From contig JACQJO010000052.1 in the NCBI GenBank assembly GCA_016205025.1, positions 1 to 60,745 of the forward strand: a stretch of DNA of 60,745 bases. The letters run 5' to 3'. This document shows positions 25,115 to 34,183 of this stretch, piece after piece (position 1 is the stretch's first letter; every line of letters begins with the position of its first letter). Below the pieces are notes generated by a model that saw nothing but the letters and a program-made list of their open reading frames with translations, ran no database searches and was not told the DNA's origin. The translations under genes were made by a program, and so were the position numbers. This stretch comes from Elusimicrobiota bacterium. Its GTDB lineage: Bacteria > Elusimicrobiota > Elusimicrobia > JACQPE01.

Positions 25115-25141
25115 CGAAAATTTTGGTATGCAAAATTTTCG
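25115..25141 (+). promoter_or_regulatory. 11-bp hairpin with the mfd start codon in its loop
   Basis: CGAAAATTTTG (25115-25125) and CAAAATTTTCG (25131-25141) are perfectly complementary. The 5-nt loop GTATG contains the mfd ATG (25128-25130). The arms resemble the stop-codon hairpin of the junction repeats. It could limit mfd translation unless ribosomes arrive from kdsD. Confidence 0.6.
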
Positions 25142-28100
25142 TAATCCTTTCCACCCGTACGCTTTTTTACGGTTTATTTATTCCAAAGCCCCAGAGCGCC
25201 ATTGGCTGATTATTTGTTCCCATGAGTTTCAGTGCCAGGATTTTTTGCGCGAGATCGAGGCGCTGGCCAAGCTCTTCGGCTTAGCCGTCCCGAGATTGGC
25301 TTTTCTGCCGGATGCCGAGGCCTCGGCGCGCGAGCTGGCTTTACACCAGCTGGCCGCCGGCACCGTCGAGGGACTGACGGCGACCCCCTTTGGTGTTGCC
25401 CAACCCTGCGTTTCTTTGGCCGCGCGCGGCCAATGTGAATTTGAAATCCGCCGTGACCAAATTTTTGCGAGAGATGATTTAAGCGGCCGGCTGGCCGCGC
25501 TCGGATTTAAAAGAGTTGATTCGGTGGAGTCGGTGGGCGAATTCGCGGTGCGCGGCCAGGTGCTGGATCTCTTTTGTTCGACGCTGGATCTGCCTGTCAG
25601 ATTAATTTTTAAAGGCGATCAGATTGAATCCTTGCGTTCTTTTGACATCGAGACTCAATTGACGAGTCAGTACCTGCAATCCGCGCTCGTTATTGGCGTG
25701 GCGGCCGGGCAGGGGGGGTTTCTTGCCGATTATTATCGGGGGAAAAAGGTTCAAGTCGCGTGGGAAGCCGAGCATTTAAAAACAAAGGACGCGCCGCCTT
25801 GGATCGGCGATATGCCCGGCGTCTTTTTTTCGTCGCTGGACGCGCAGGCGGCGGCATTGCCCGTAACGCCCAACGCGGCCTATGCCGGAAATCTCGATCT
25901 TTTCGCGCGAGACGCGCTGAAATTAATTTCCGAGGGTTACCAAATTTGGATCGCGGCGCCCACCGTCGGCGACGAGGAGCACGCTAAACAGGTTCTTGAA
26001 GAAAAGGCTCAAGAATTGAAGGGGTTTAGCGCAGGGGAGTCACCCTTGAACCCAGTAGTGGAGAGGGGCCCCGCGAGCACGCGGGGAGAACCGTCGGGAC
26101 TGGTTCTCGGGTCTGGGGGCAAGGGCGACTCCCCTGCGCTAAACCCTTGCCAAGAATTTGACTTGAGCAGGTGGCGTTGGGTGACGGCGCCCATCGGTTC
26201 GGGTTTTAAGGACGATCAAAATCGGATTTGGATGGTGACCACGGCGGAACTTTTCAGCCGCGTTCCGGTCAGAATTACCGCGCCTGTCCGAAAATCATCG
26301 GGTTTCAAACCCAAAAAATCCAAAGAAAGTTTTCAGCGGAGTCTGTTCGAATTGAAGCTGGGAGATTTCGTGGTGCATGAAATTTACGGCATCGGCCGTT
26401 ATCGAGGACTTGAAACGGTCCGCGACATGGAGGGTTTGCCGCGGGGGGAGTTTTTGAAGCTGGAGTATGCCAAAGGCGACAAGCTTTTCGTTAATCCCGA
26501 AGACATCGGCTGGCTTCATAAATATGTCGTTTTAAACAATAAGCACGCGCCGCGATTGTCCGGTCTTGACGCGCGCGGATTTGAGGCGGTCAAAAACCGG
26601 GTGCGCGAAGAGGCCAGGCAATTTTGCCAGGAACTCTTGGCCGTTTGGGCCAAGCGCGCGGCGCTGCCGGCGCCGGTTTTGCCCGGAGCGCCCGAGTGGG
26701 AGGAAAGCTTTAAGAAAAGCTTTCCTTACGAGGAAACGCAGGATCAATTAAAAGCCATCGAAGAGGTTTCCGCTGATTTGGAAAAACCCCGGCCCATGGA
26801 GCGCTTGCTTTTGGGCGACGTGGGTTTTGGCAAAACGGAGGTGGCTCTGCGAGCCGCGCTTAAAACGGTGGCCAGCGGCCGCCAGGTGGTTGTTTTAACG
26901 CCTACGACCGTTTTGGCGGACCAGCATTACCGGAATTTTTTGAGCCGCTTGGCCTCGTATCCTTTTAATATTGCGCTGTTTTCCCGATTCTCAAAAAAAG
27001 GCGAGATGAAAGAGGATTTGAAAAATTTGGCCAAGGGCGCCTTGGATGTCGCCATCGGCACGCACCGCCTGCTTCAAAAAGACGTTCGTTTTCATCAATT
27101 GGGTCTCCTGGTCGTGGACGAGGAGCACCGTTTTGGCGTCAAAGACAAAGAGCGTATTAAGTTCATCAGCTCCCAGGTTCACACTCTTTATATGTCCGCC
27201 ACGCCGATTCCGAGAACTCTTTATAAAGCGCTGGTGGGCTTAAAAGGCATTTCGGTCATCGAAACCCCCCCGGTCGGAAGGCTGTCCATTGAAACCGCGA
27301 TCGGTCCCTGGGACCCCAAGGTCGTTGAGCGCGCGATCCATTACGAGTTGGGGCGCGGCGGCCAGGTTTTTTACGTTTTTAACAACATCGGCCATCTGCC
27401 CGGCCTGGCCGCCGAGTTGGGTAAGCTGGTTCCCGGCATCAGAACCGCGGTTTGCCACGGCCAGATGGCCGGACCCGTCATCGAGAGGACCATGGAACGG
27501 TTTTTAAATCGCGAAATAGACGTCCTGCTCGCCTCCTCCATCATTGAGTCAGGTCTTGACATCCCGACGGTCAACACCTTGATCGTTGAGGGAGCGGAAA
27601 ATTTCGGCCTGGCCCAGCTTTACCAACTGCGCGGCCGAATCGGCAGAAAAAACGTCAAGGCCTACGCCTACTTTTTTTATCCGCGCGGCCGCGAGTTTAA
27701 CGATTTGGGTTCGGCCGCCAAGGAGAGATTAAAAGCGATACAGGAATTCGCGGAGCTTGGCTGCGGCATGAGGTTGGCCGTCCGGGATCTTGAAATCCGC
27801 GGCGCGGGCGAGATTTTGGGTTTAAGACAGCACGGATTTGTTTCCAAGGTGGGCCTGGAGCTTTATTCTAAATTGCTTGAGGAAGAAATGGCGAAGTTAC
27901 GAGAGGGCGATGAGGCGATGAGGCGAGGGGGTGAGGGGGAGATATGGCCAAAGATTCATCTTAATTTTCCGGCGTATTTTCCGGAAAGCTATCTGCCGAG
28001 CGAAATGGAAAGGGTTTCTTATTACCGGCGGTTGTCGCGCTGCCAGTCCCAAGAGGAGATTGACGGCATTTTCACGGAGATCAAAGACAGGGCGGGAAAC

Positions 28101-28382
28101 CTGCCGCCCGAAGTTATCAACCTTCACACCCTTTTTAAAATCCGCCTTTTAAGCCGCCGGCTGGGCCTTGCCTTGGTTGAGGAGACCGGCCAAGGCCGCC
28201 TCCGTTTCGAGTTTCAAGACAAGGTTAAGCCTCAAGAAAAACTGATTGTGAAGCTTCTCGGGAATTACCAGGACCGTTTGCAGTTCGAACACCGCAAACA
28301 GGCATTCCAATTAAAATTAGACGGCCTGTCCGCCCACGAAGCCGCGCTTGGCATTCTGACTGACCTATTACATGTTAGTTGA
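25128..28382 (+). CDS. mfd: Transcription-repair coupling factor
   Basis: 1084 residues. UvrB-homology region (to ~250), RNA polymerase-interacting CarD-like domain (~400-470, LKLGDFVVHEIYGIGRYRGLE), RecG-like translocase with Walker A GDVGFGKTE, the DEEH box, the SATPIPRTL motif, and a C-terminal TRCF domain. It removes stalled RNA polymerase and recruits UvrA. Residues ~298-342 (GFSAGESPLNP...GDSPALNP) are coded by a 133-bp palindromic element inserted in the linker before the CarD-like domain, in frame. A purine-rich repeat near 27905 encodes EGDEAMRRGGEGE in the C-terminal domain. Confidence 0.95.
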   Translation: MQNFRNPFHPYAFLRFIYSKAPERHWLIICSHEFQCQDFLREIEALAKLFGLAVPRLAFLPDAEASARELALHQLAAGTVEGLTATPFGVAQPCVSLAARGQCEFEIRRDQIFARDDLSGRLAALGFKRVDSVESVGEFAVRGQVLDLFCSTLDLPVRLIFKGDQIESLRSFDIETQLTSQYLQSALVIGVAAGQGGFLADYYRGKKVQVAWEAEHLKTKDAPPWIGDMPGVFFSSLDAQAAALPVTPNAAYAGNLDLFARDALKLISEGYQIWIAAPTVGDEEHAKQVLEEKAQELKGFSAGESPLNPVVERGPASTRGEPSGLVLGSGGKGDSPALNPCQEFDLSRWRWVTAPIGSGFKDDQNRIWMVTTAELFSRVPVRITAPVRKSSGFKPKKSKESFQRSLFELKLGDFVVHEIYGIGRYRGLETVRDMEGLPRGEFLKLEYAKGDKLFVNPEDIGWLHKYVVLNNKHAPRLSGLDARGFEAVKNRVREEARQFCQELLAVWAKRAALPAPVLPGAPEWEESFKKSFPYEETQDQLKAIEEVSADLEKPRPMERLLLGDVGFGKTEVALRAALKTVASGRQVVVLTPTTVLADQHYRNFLSRLASYPFNIALFSRFSKKGEMKEDLKNLAKGALDVAIGTHRLLQKDVRFHQLGLLVVDEEHRFGVKDKERIKFISSQVHTLYMSATPIPRTLYKALVGLKGISVIETPPVGRLSIETAIGPWDPKVVERAIHYELGRGGQVFYVFNNIGHLPGLAAELGKLVPGIRTAVCHGQMAGPVIERTMERFLNREIDVLLASSIIESGLDIPTVNTLIVEGAENFGLAQLYQLRGRIGRKNVKAYAYFFYPRGREFNDLGSAAKERLKAIQEFAELGCGMRLAVRDLEIRGAGEILGLRQHGFVSKVGLELYSKLLEEEMAKLREGDEAMRRGGEGEIWPKIHLNFPAYFPESYLPSEMERVSYYRRLSRCQSQEEIDGIFTEIKDRAGNLPPEVINLHTLFKIRLLSRRLGLALVEETGQGRLRFEFQDKVKPQEKLIVKLLGNYQDRLQFEHRKQAFQLKLDGLSAHEAALGILTDLLHVS
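26018..26150 (-). mobile_element. Translated palindromic element, 133-bp form, in mfd (reverse orientation)
   Basis: The 8-bp target duplication CAAGAATT lies at 26010-26017 and 26151-26158. Terminal inverted repeats of ~31 bp have the core GGGTTTAGCGCAGGGGAGTC. Two internal dyads, GGTTCTC-type and CCCCGCG/CGCGGGG, sit between them. Relative to the other copies it is inverted, yet still open in the mfd frame. Confidence 0.92.
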
Positions 28383-28466
28383 TTTTTCGGTGTTTCCCCC
28401 TCGAAAAAGGCGTTGCCCCTCTTTATTAGCTCTTTTTAACCTGGTAGATTTAATATAAGTGGTGGT

Positions 28467-29537
28467 GTGAGGTTGCCTCGTTTCATGGGTAAAAAGATAG
28501 GAAAACAGGCTCTTTATTTGGCCTTTTGGATGGGAACGACAGGCCTTGCGGCTTGGGCCGCGCCCTGGACCGATGACCCTCTTACGTCTAATACCCCCAT
28601 CCGCGTTGTCCATATCACGGAATTAAGAGCCCAAATCAATAATTTGCGGGCTCCCTGGGGGCTTTCCGCCTTTTCTTGGACCGACAACTCCCTTAACGCG
28701 AACACGCGCGTTCGCGCCGTTCATTTGACGGAGTTAAGGCAGGCTATCCTGGATGTTTACAATCTTGCTTCCGATCCCCCACCTAATCCCGTATTTTCCG
28801 ATCCCGTCATTACCCCCGGAATGAGCCCTGTCAGAGCGGCTCATTTTTCACAGTTAAGAACGGCCGTTGACAGCGCGCCGGTCTGCGGCGGCGACGGCGC
28901 CGGTTGCGGCAGCGGTTGCTGCAGCGGACTTACCTGCTGTGGCAACGGCCTATGTCAAACCAGTTGCGCGCCGCCCTGCGCGCCTGATGGTTCGGGGTGC
29001 AGTACGGGTTCCAATTGCTGTTCGGGCGTTTGTTCCGGTTCCTTTTGCGTCCCTGCTGGCGGTTGCGGCGCTTTCGGTCTGTCGGACAGCCCGACGGCCC
29101 GCCCTCAAAGTCTCTGTTTATGCGGTCCTTGCAGTTGCCAAACCCAACCGGTTCCCGGCCTGGTGTGCTGGGAGGACTGCGATTGCGGCTCCTGTGACGG
29201 CGTTACCGATGACAACTGTAGAGACACTATTATCAAATGCGACGGTTCTCCTTGCTGTGACTGCTGGGATTGGGTCAGCCTTGGCTGCGGCCAATCGCCG
29301 TGCGCCATCAATGAAAGGCGTCAAGTTCGAGGGTGCAATGATGCCAGCTGCGGTGAAGAGCGCTGCGTGGCTGATGCTTCCTGCGCTCCATGCTATTGTT
29401 GGTGGCAATCAAACGGTTGCGGATGCGGGGGTTCGCCGAATAATTTAGAAGAGATACGCGTGTGCGATCCTCCTGGTTGCCGGCCCGCATCAACTAAATG
29501 CACCCCGAGTCCCAGCTGTTCTCCCAGTTATCCGTAA
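28467..29537 (+). CDS. Secreted protein with three ELR repeats and a cysteine-rich domain
   Basis: 356 residues from GTG 28467. ATG 28485 is an alternative (MGKKIGKQ). A signal peptide ends near AWA. Three ~40-residue repeats follow, each with WTD..L..NT.VR.VH.TELR or a variant (the third reads SPVRAAHFSQLR), at ~31-128. Then come ~225 residues with about 50 Cys, in CC and CxC patterns like disulphide-rich extracellular domains. A strong secreted or surface candidate, function unknown. A second frame is open over part of the Cys region, probably a composition effect. Confidence 0.65.
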   Translation: MRLPRFMGKKIGKQALYLAFWMGTTGLAAWAAPWTDDPLTSNTPIRVVHITELRAQINNLRAPWGLSAFSWTDNSLNANTRVRAVHLTELRQAILDVYNLASDPPPNPVFSDPVITPGMSPVRAAHFSQLRTAVDSAPVCGGDGAGCGSGCCSGLTCCGNGLCQTSCAPPCAPDGSGCSTGSNCCSGVCSGSFCVPAGGCGAFGLSDSPTARPQSLCLCGPCSCQTQPVPGLVCWEDCDCGSCDGVTDDNCRDTIIKCDGSPCCDCWDWVSLGCGQSPCAINERRQVRGCNDASCGEERCVADASCAPCYCWWQSNGCGCGGSPNNLEEIRVCDPPGCRPASTKCTPSPSCSPSYP

Positions 29538-29574
29538 CCGTTTATCGTGAGAGATCATTAGAGGATTAGGATCA

Positions 29575-31206
29575 ATGTCAATCGGTACCGATATGCAGGC
29601 TAGCACCCTGTTTTATTCTCGCTCGAAAATCAAGATTCTCCTTTCTTTTTTTCTTGTCTACGGCGTATTTTTGCAGTGGAGCGGTTGGCTGGAGCACGCG
29701 AATTTTGATTTTGCCAAAGCCCTGGTTGAAGAAAGGCGTCTCACGATTGATTCCTATGCCGACAACAACGTGGACCGGCTATTGATCAACGGCCATTACT
29801 ATTCCAATAAACCCATCGGCGCGGCGCTGATGATTGCTCCCGGCTACGCCCTGTGGAAGTTGATTTACAATCACGTTTTTCCGGAGTCGTTTCAAAAACG
29901 CGATCTCGCTTCAACGGTTAAAGTTCCCATCCCAAAATACTCCCTGGCTGTTCATGAACAGCTTAGCCTTTTTGAACGGTTGGGCAGGATATTGGCCACC
30001 CTGCTTTCCTCAACCCTATCGGTGCTTCTGACCGTGTGGCTTGTTTATCGTTTTGCCGGACTTTTTGGAGCCGGCGAGGCGGATTCTTGGCTGGTGGCCG
30101 CTGCCTTTGGTTTTGGAACGATCGCTTTTGACGCGGCAACCGCTCTTTACCACGATACAATGGGGATGTTGTTTTCTTTTTTGAGTTTTTATCTGCTTTT
30201 TCAGGCTAAAGAAAAATCTCGTTTTAGCCTGGTGTTGATCGCGGGCATTATGTGTGGATGGTCTATCTCGGTAGGCCGGTGGGGCGTCTTAGCTGTTCCC
30301 GCTTTTCTTGCCTATTTAATGATGACGGGATTGGCGCGGAAGATTCCCTTGTTTCTCGCGGGATGCTTGCTGGGCATTGTGCCGCAACTTCTGCATAACT
30401 GTGCGCTCGTGGGCCATCCTTTGTTTCCCCCGGCCTACATTTTTCAAGATCCTCAAATATGGAGTTTTTGGAAGAGAACCTGGGAATTTGAATTAGAACT
30501 AAAAAATTTAGTCTATATTATCCCGCAAATAGTGTTCTTTCCCACCAGAGGCCTGTTTTTCTTCTCGCCGATCCTTATTTTGTCATTGGTAGGGATCGTC
30601 CGCATGCTTAAAGAGCGCCGCGCCGAAGCCGTCACCATTTTGGCGCTGCTAGGCATCTATGTATTGGGAAACGCCCTGCACCGCAGTTGGTGGGGCGGAG
30701 GAGGATTCGGCCTGCGCTATATCATGTCACTGATCCCGTTTTTAACCTTGCCGCTGGTTTATGTTGTCAAGAGAAACCGCCTTCTTTTTTTTATCGTTCT
30801 TCTATATTCGGTTGCCGTCAACCTTTCATCTACGGCAGAAACCTACTATGCGCAACTACCCATCCAAGATAGAGAGTCCGGTTATGCCGAATACTTAAGA
30901 CGAGCCAAAACAGGCGTGATCAGCAACCCGGTTTGGCGGTACTATCTACCGAATTTAATGAAGGAAGGACCGCGAAGCGCGATTGTGGAAAGTTTCGCAA
31001 GAGAGAATGACGCATTCAGTCTTCGGCCCAACCATTTTTCCGTTTTTGGGCGGTCATCTAACGATGCGATTTTTTTGTTTGTTTTGGACGGCGCGGGATT
31101 TGTTGGAATAAAGACCCGGTACTTGCCGGTTTTTCTTTTAGCCCTCCTCTTTTCCATCGTGTGGTTTAAGGAGTTGTCTCTGTTTTTAAAAAGGAAGCTG
31201 GCGTAG
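29575..31206 (+). CDS. GT-C-like multi-span membrane protein
   Basis: 543 residues with about 11 membrane spans. The first extracytoplasmic loop after span 1 carries acidic residues (NFDFAKALVEERRLTIDSYADNN), the usual position of the catalytic acid in GT-C glycosyltransferases. WWGGGGFGLRYIMSLIPFL is typical of this group. AGGA lies upstream of ATG 29575. It probably transfers a sugar or polymer unit from a polyprenyl carrier. Followed 3 bp later by another GT-C-like gene, so likely one operon. Confidence 0.6.
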   Translation: MSIGTDMQASTLFYSRSKIKILLSFFLVYGVFLQWSGWLEHANFDFAKALVEERRLTIDSYADNNVDRLLINGHYYSNKPIGAALMIAPGYALWKLIYNHVFPESFQKRDLASTVKVPIPKYSLAVHEQLSLFERLGRILATLLSSTLSVLLTVWLVYRFAGLFGAGEADSWLVAAAFGFGTIAFDAATALYHDTMGMLFSFLSFYLLFQAKEKSRFSLVLIAGIMCGWSISVGRWGVLAVPAFLAYLMMTGLARKIPLFLAGCLLGIVPQLLHNCALVGHPLFPPAYIFQDPQIWSFWKRTWEFELELKNLVYIIPQIVFFPTRGLFFFSPILILSLVGIVRMLKERRAEAVTILALLGIYVLGNALHRSWWGGGGFGLRYIMSLIPFLTLPLVYVVKRNRLLFFIVLLYSVAVNLSSTAETYYAQLPIQDRESGYAEYLRRAKTGVISNPVWRYYLPNLMKEGPRSAIVESFARENDAFSLRPNHFSVFGRSSNDAIFLFVLDGAGFVGIKTRYLPVFLLALLFSIVWFKELSLFLKRKLA

Positions 31207-31208
31207 CC

Positions 31209-32726
31209 GTGGATTCTTCCGTCAAATTGTTGTTTAGCCGGCGGCGCGATCTCTTTATAGCCGCGGCTTTGTTGGCCGGAGTTTGGCTATGGTATCTCTG
31301 GGTATTTTCCGTTCCTTTTTTTTCAGACCAACTCCGTTTGCTTACAGCCAACCAAAGTCCAGATTCCTCCAGCTTAAAGTATTGGGTGCATATCCTGACG
31401 AGACCCGCTCATGGACCCCAATACCGGCCGCTTTCTTATTTCGCGCTTTATTATTGGTGCCGCGAAATTTTTGGTTTAAATCTATGGTTTTACCATGCCT
31501 TGGCTCTGGGATTTTTTTCAACGAGCGTTTTGCTGTGCTGGAGATGGCTGCGCTTGCTTTCGCGCTCGGAAACAGCGGCGTTCTTGGCGATCCTGTTTTT
31601 TGCCGTTCATCCGACTCATAACGTCTTTGTGTCGGACCTCGCTGCTGCGGAAAAATATTATGTCACCCTGTCCATCCTTTTATGGGGCCTTATTCAAACC
31701 GCATCGCCCCATCCTTTGAGGCTATCCGGGGCTTTGGCGCTAGGCGCATTACTGTCGGTAGCCATTGTCAGCCATGAAGGATCTTTTGTATTCCCACTGA
31801 TTTTTTTGATGCAGGCCGCGGCCCTCGGCCGCCCTCTATCGAGAAACTGGGGATTTCTATTGCTTCCCTCGGTTGCCTATGCCGTTTTTCGTTTTTTACA
31901 CTGGGGCCTTCCGCAGGAAGGCTTCATGGAAACCCGCCTTTCCTTCATCCCCTACGGCCTGGCTTACTACTTGGAATTTTTGGCAAAGGCCCCTTTTGTT
32001 TTGATGAACGATTTTGACGGTCGTTTTTTTTGGGCAGGCGCGGCGGCGGCGGGGTTGTGGGCGTTTTGGGCTGCCTGGGAGTGGCGGCAAGGCAAGGAAA
32101 GGATTACGGCTTTTGCCCTCGCGGCCGCTCTCGTTCTTTTAGTTCCTTTTGCCGCCTTAAGAAACCACGTTATAGGCGACCGGGGGGTCTGGGCGGCGCC
32201 CATGCTGGCATTGGCCTCGGCCTTATGGTGCCGTCGTTTTTTTGAAAAAAATTCCGCTATCCGGGGCGTGCGAATGGTTGGTCAATTGGGAACAGTCGGC
32301 CTTCTTGTGTTAATTATTGGAAATTGTCGGATTCAAAGCTTAAAAAAGGCAGGCTACCTCGAGAGTATGCATGTGTATCAAAAGCGTTTGGCGCAGCATA
32401 TAGAGCGCTCCCTGCAGTCTTGGCCATTGGCAGCGGCCATAGAGGTTCGCCTTCAGACGGCTGGCGGCCCTACCGCATCGGAACAGTCTATTTACAAGCG
32501 CGACATTTTGCTGCCGGCTTTTTTGGCCTTGCGTTTTCCCGGCCGAATCTTTCTTTTGGACAGCTCTCAAGGCAAAAAAATCTTTGTGCGGGACGGCACT
32601 TTTTTTATCAAAACCAAAATAGAAAGAATTTGGATTGATCCGTTTATGTATCCGCAGGCCCTGTCCCCTCCCGAGCCCACGGGCCGCATCCGAATCAGCC
32701 AGGAAGACTTGAGTGTTCTGTATTAG
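31209..32726 (+). CDS. GT-C-like membrane protein
   Basis: 505 residues, GTG start, about 10 membrane spans. RPLSYFALYYWCREIFGLNLWFYHALAL resembles the loop after span 1 in TMTC/PMT-type GT-C enzymes, with HPTHNVFVSDLAAAEKYY in the next lumenal loop. The C-terminal ~130 residues are soluble. Likely a glycosyltransferase acting outside the cytoplasmic membrane. Coupled to the preceding gene. Its last codon overlaps the convergent VanZ-like gene by 4 bp. Confidence 0.6.
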   Translation: MDSSVKLLFSRRRDLFIAAALLAGVWLWYLWVFSVPFFSDQLRLLTANQSPDSSSLKYWVHILTRPAHGPQYRPLSYFALYYWCREIFGLNLWFYHALALGFFSTSVLLCWRWLRLLSRSETAAFLAILFFAVHPTHNVFVSDLAAAEKYYVTLSILLWGLIQTASPHPLRLSGALALGALLSVAIVSHEGSFVFPLIFLMQAAALGRPLSRNWGFLLLPSVAYAVFRFLHWGLPQEGFMETRLSFIPYGLAYYLEFLAKAPFVLMNDFDGRFFWAGAAAAGLWAFWAAWEWRQGKERITAFALAAALVLLVPFAALRNHVIGDRGVWAAPMLALASALWCRRFFEKNSAIRGVRMVGQLGTVGLLVLIIGNCRIQSLKKAGYLESMHVYQKRLAQHIERSLQSWPLAAAIEVRLQTAGGPTASEQSIYKRDILLPAFLALRFPGRIFLLDSSQGKKIFVRDGTFFIKTKIERIWIDPFMYPQALSPPEPTGRIRISQEDLSVLY

Positions 32727-33148
32727 CGGGCGCGCCGGCAGGTGGTAATGCGCCGCGCCAGGAGGCAGGCCAGCCAATAGAGAACGCTTCCAAAACATGA
32801 TCCTATGAAGCTCCAAAGGACATCTGACCAAAGGAAAAAGCGCGTAGGAACAAATTTTTGGCGGTATTCCGAAAGACTTCCCACCGAGCCGGTTAGAAAC
32901 GCGGCGGCAACCGCCGCCCGCGCTGGCGCAAATGAGTAGCTGACGCGCAGGGCGGTGGCCGCCAAGGCGGCCTGCGGCCCGTACTGCACTAAATGGCGCA
33001 ACTTGAAGTTATCCTGCGAGGGAACGACCCGCGCCCAACGCAGCTGTCTTTGGTTTAAGCCGCCCAAATATAAGTCCAGCGCGTAACTTAACCCCAGGAT
33101 GCCCCATAACGCCATTGGCAACAATCTTCGCCCATGAATCGAAGGCAT
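32723..33148 (-). CDS. VanZ-like family membrane protein
   Basis: 141 residues with four membrane segments and the family's final motif SLSEYRQKFVPTRFFLWSDVLWSFIGSCFG (acidic residue, Arg/Tyr-rich loop, D..W..G). GGAGG lies 6 nt before ATG. VanZ-like proteins are common beside polysaccharide genes and have no proven enzymatic role. Opposite in direction to its neighbours. Confidence 0.75.
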   Translation of the reverse strand: MPSIHGRRLLPMALWGILGLSYALDLYLGGLNQRQLRWARVVPSQDNFKLRHLVQYGPQAALAATALRVSYSFAPARAAVAAAFLTGSVGSLSEYRQKFVPTRFFLWSDVLWSFIGSCFGSVLYWLACLLARRITTCRRAR

Positions 33149-33286
33149 AAATTACCTCCAAAAAAATGAAGTTTATAAAATATGGAACACCGGAATTTTT
33201 TTACGTTGGAAAAGAAATTTAGACTTGGATTCTATTTTGTGTTATTCTGTTGAGTTGATTTTTTTGAAAAGAAAACAGCGGATTGT

Positions 33287-34153
33287 ATGAGAGAATTTAT
33301 TGTCAAGTGGCGGATGGCGCTATGGTTTCTTGCGCTTTTGGTTATTTTTTGCGGCCTTTTCGTCGTCGCCAGCCCTTTTTTGCGCAGGGGCGAGTGGCAT
33401 GTGTCTATGGGCGGGCAAAACGATTCCTACTGGGTGTCCCGGGAAGCCAAAATTGATCTTTACGCGCCCCAGGATATCCTCGCCATAATCAGTTTTGATG
33501 CGCAAAGCCATGAAAATAAACGCCTGTTGCAGGTATTGATTAACGGCAGGAAGCTTTCCGGGCATCAAATTGAGGGTGACCGAAAAAAAGTGATCCTTTT
33601 GAGCCCGCTGGTTCAGGGCGTCAATGTCATCGCTCTGCACTCCCCGGAAGGATGCGATTTCGCGTGGGATGGCGGTAACCTGAAATGTTACAGCTTTAGA
33701 ATTTTTGATTTTACGGTTCAGGAGGCCAAGAATTTTTCTATTGACGCGGATCTCGTTTCGGAAGTCGTTAAGACAACTCCATTAATCCAGTATGGCGCGG
33801 GATGGCATGGCCCGTCAACAGATGGCAAGAAAGTTTTGCGCTGGATGGATGCGCGCGCCTATGTATCCATGATTGGCGCCAGCGCGGCGGCGCGGGGCAA
33901 GTTTATGGCAGTGAGGTTGTTTAGCTTTCGCAAGCCAAGAACGCTAGAGGTTAATTTCGGAGGAAGAGTGATATTTAAAGGTGAAATTCCCGCTTCGCGT
34001 ATTGGTATACGTTTTGGGTTGCCGGCCGATATTCGACACAATGCGGTGGTGTTTGAGTCGAAAGATGGGTGCGAACGGGTGCCCCATGTCGCAGGCTCAG
34101 CGGATTCAAGGTGCCTTAGTTTTGGCGTTGAGCGCATTTCCATTGAAAGATAA
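33287..34153 (+). CDS. Hypothetical membrane-anchored beta-rich protein
   Basis: 288 residues, not recognised. A signal anchor (~10-30) is followed by an extracytoplasmic part with beta-strand character and the motif GAGWHGPSTDGKKVLRWMDARA, a W..P...G...RWM pattern also found as an accessory domain in proteins linked to surface polysaccharide genes. Two similar halves (RLLQVLINGRKL and TLEVNFGGRVIFKG) suggest two jelly-roll-like domains. Preceded by 138 bp with an A/T-rich promoter-like stretch. Confidence 0.55.
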   Translation: MREFIVKWRMALWFLALLVIFCGLFVVASPFLRRGEWHVSMGGQNDSYWVSREAKIDLYAPQDILAIISFDAQSHENKRLLQVLINGRKLSGHQIEGDRKKVILLSPLVQGVNVIALHSPEGCDFAWDGGNLKCYSFRIFDFTVQEAKNFSIDADLVSEVVKTTPLIQYGAGWHGPSTDGKKVLRWMDARAYVSMIGASAAARGKFMAVRLFSFRKPRTLEVNFGGRVIFKGEIPASRIGIRFGLPADIRHNAVVFESKDGCERVPHVAGSADSRCLSFGVERISIER

Positions 34154-34183
34154 GGGGCGCCGCTTTGTTTTACAAGTTGGCGC

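Noticed and set aside
28867..29448. 193-residue ORF in another frame of the Cys-rich gene
   Set aside because: Ala/Val/Arg-rich composition without motifs, explained by GC-rich Cys/Gly codons. The Cys frame has a signal peptide and repeats.
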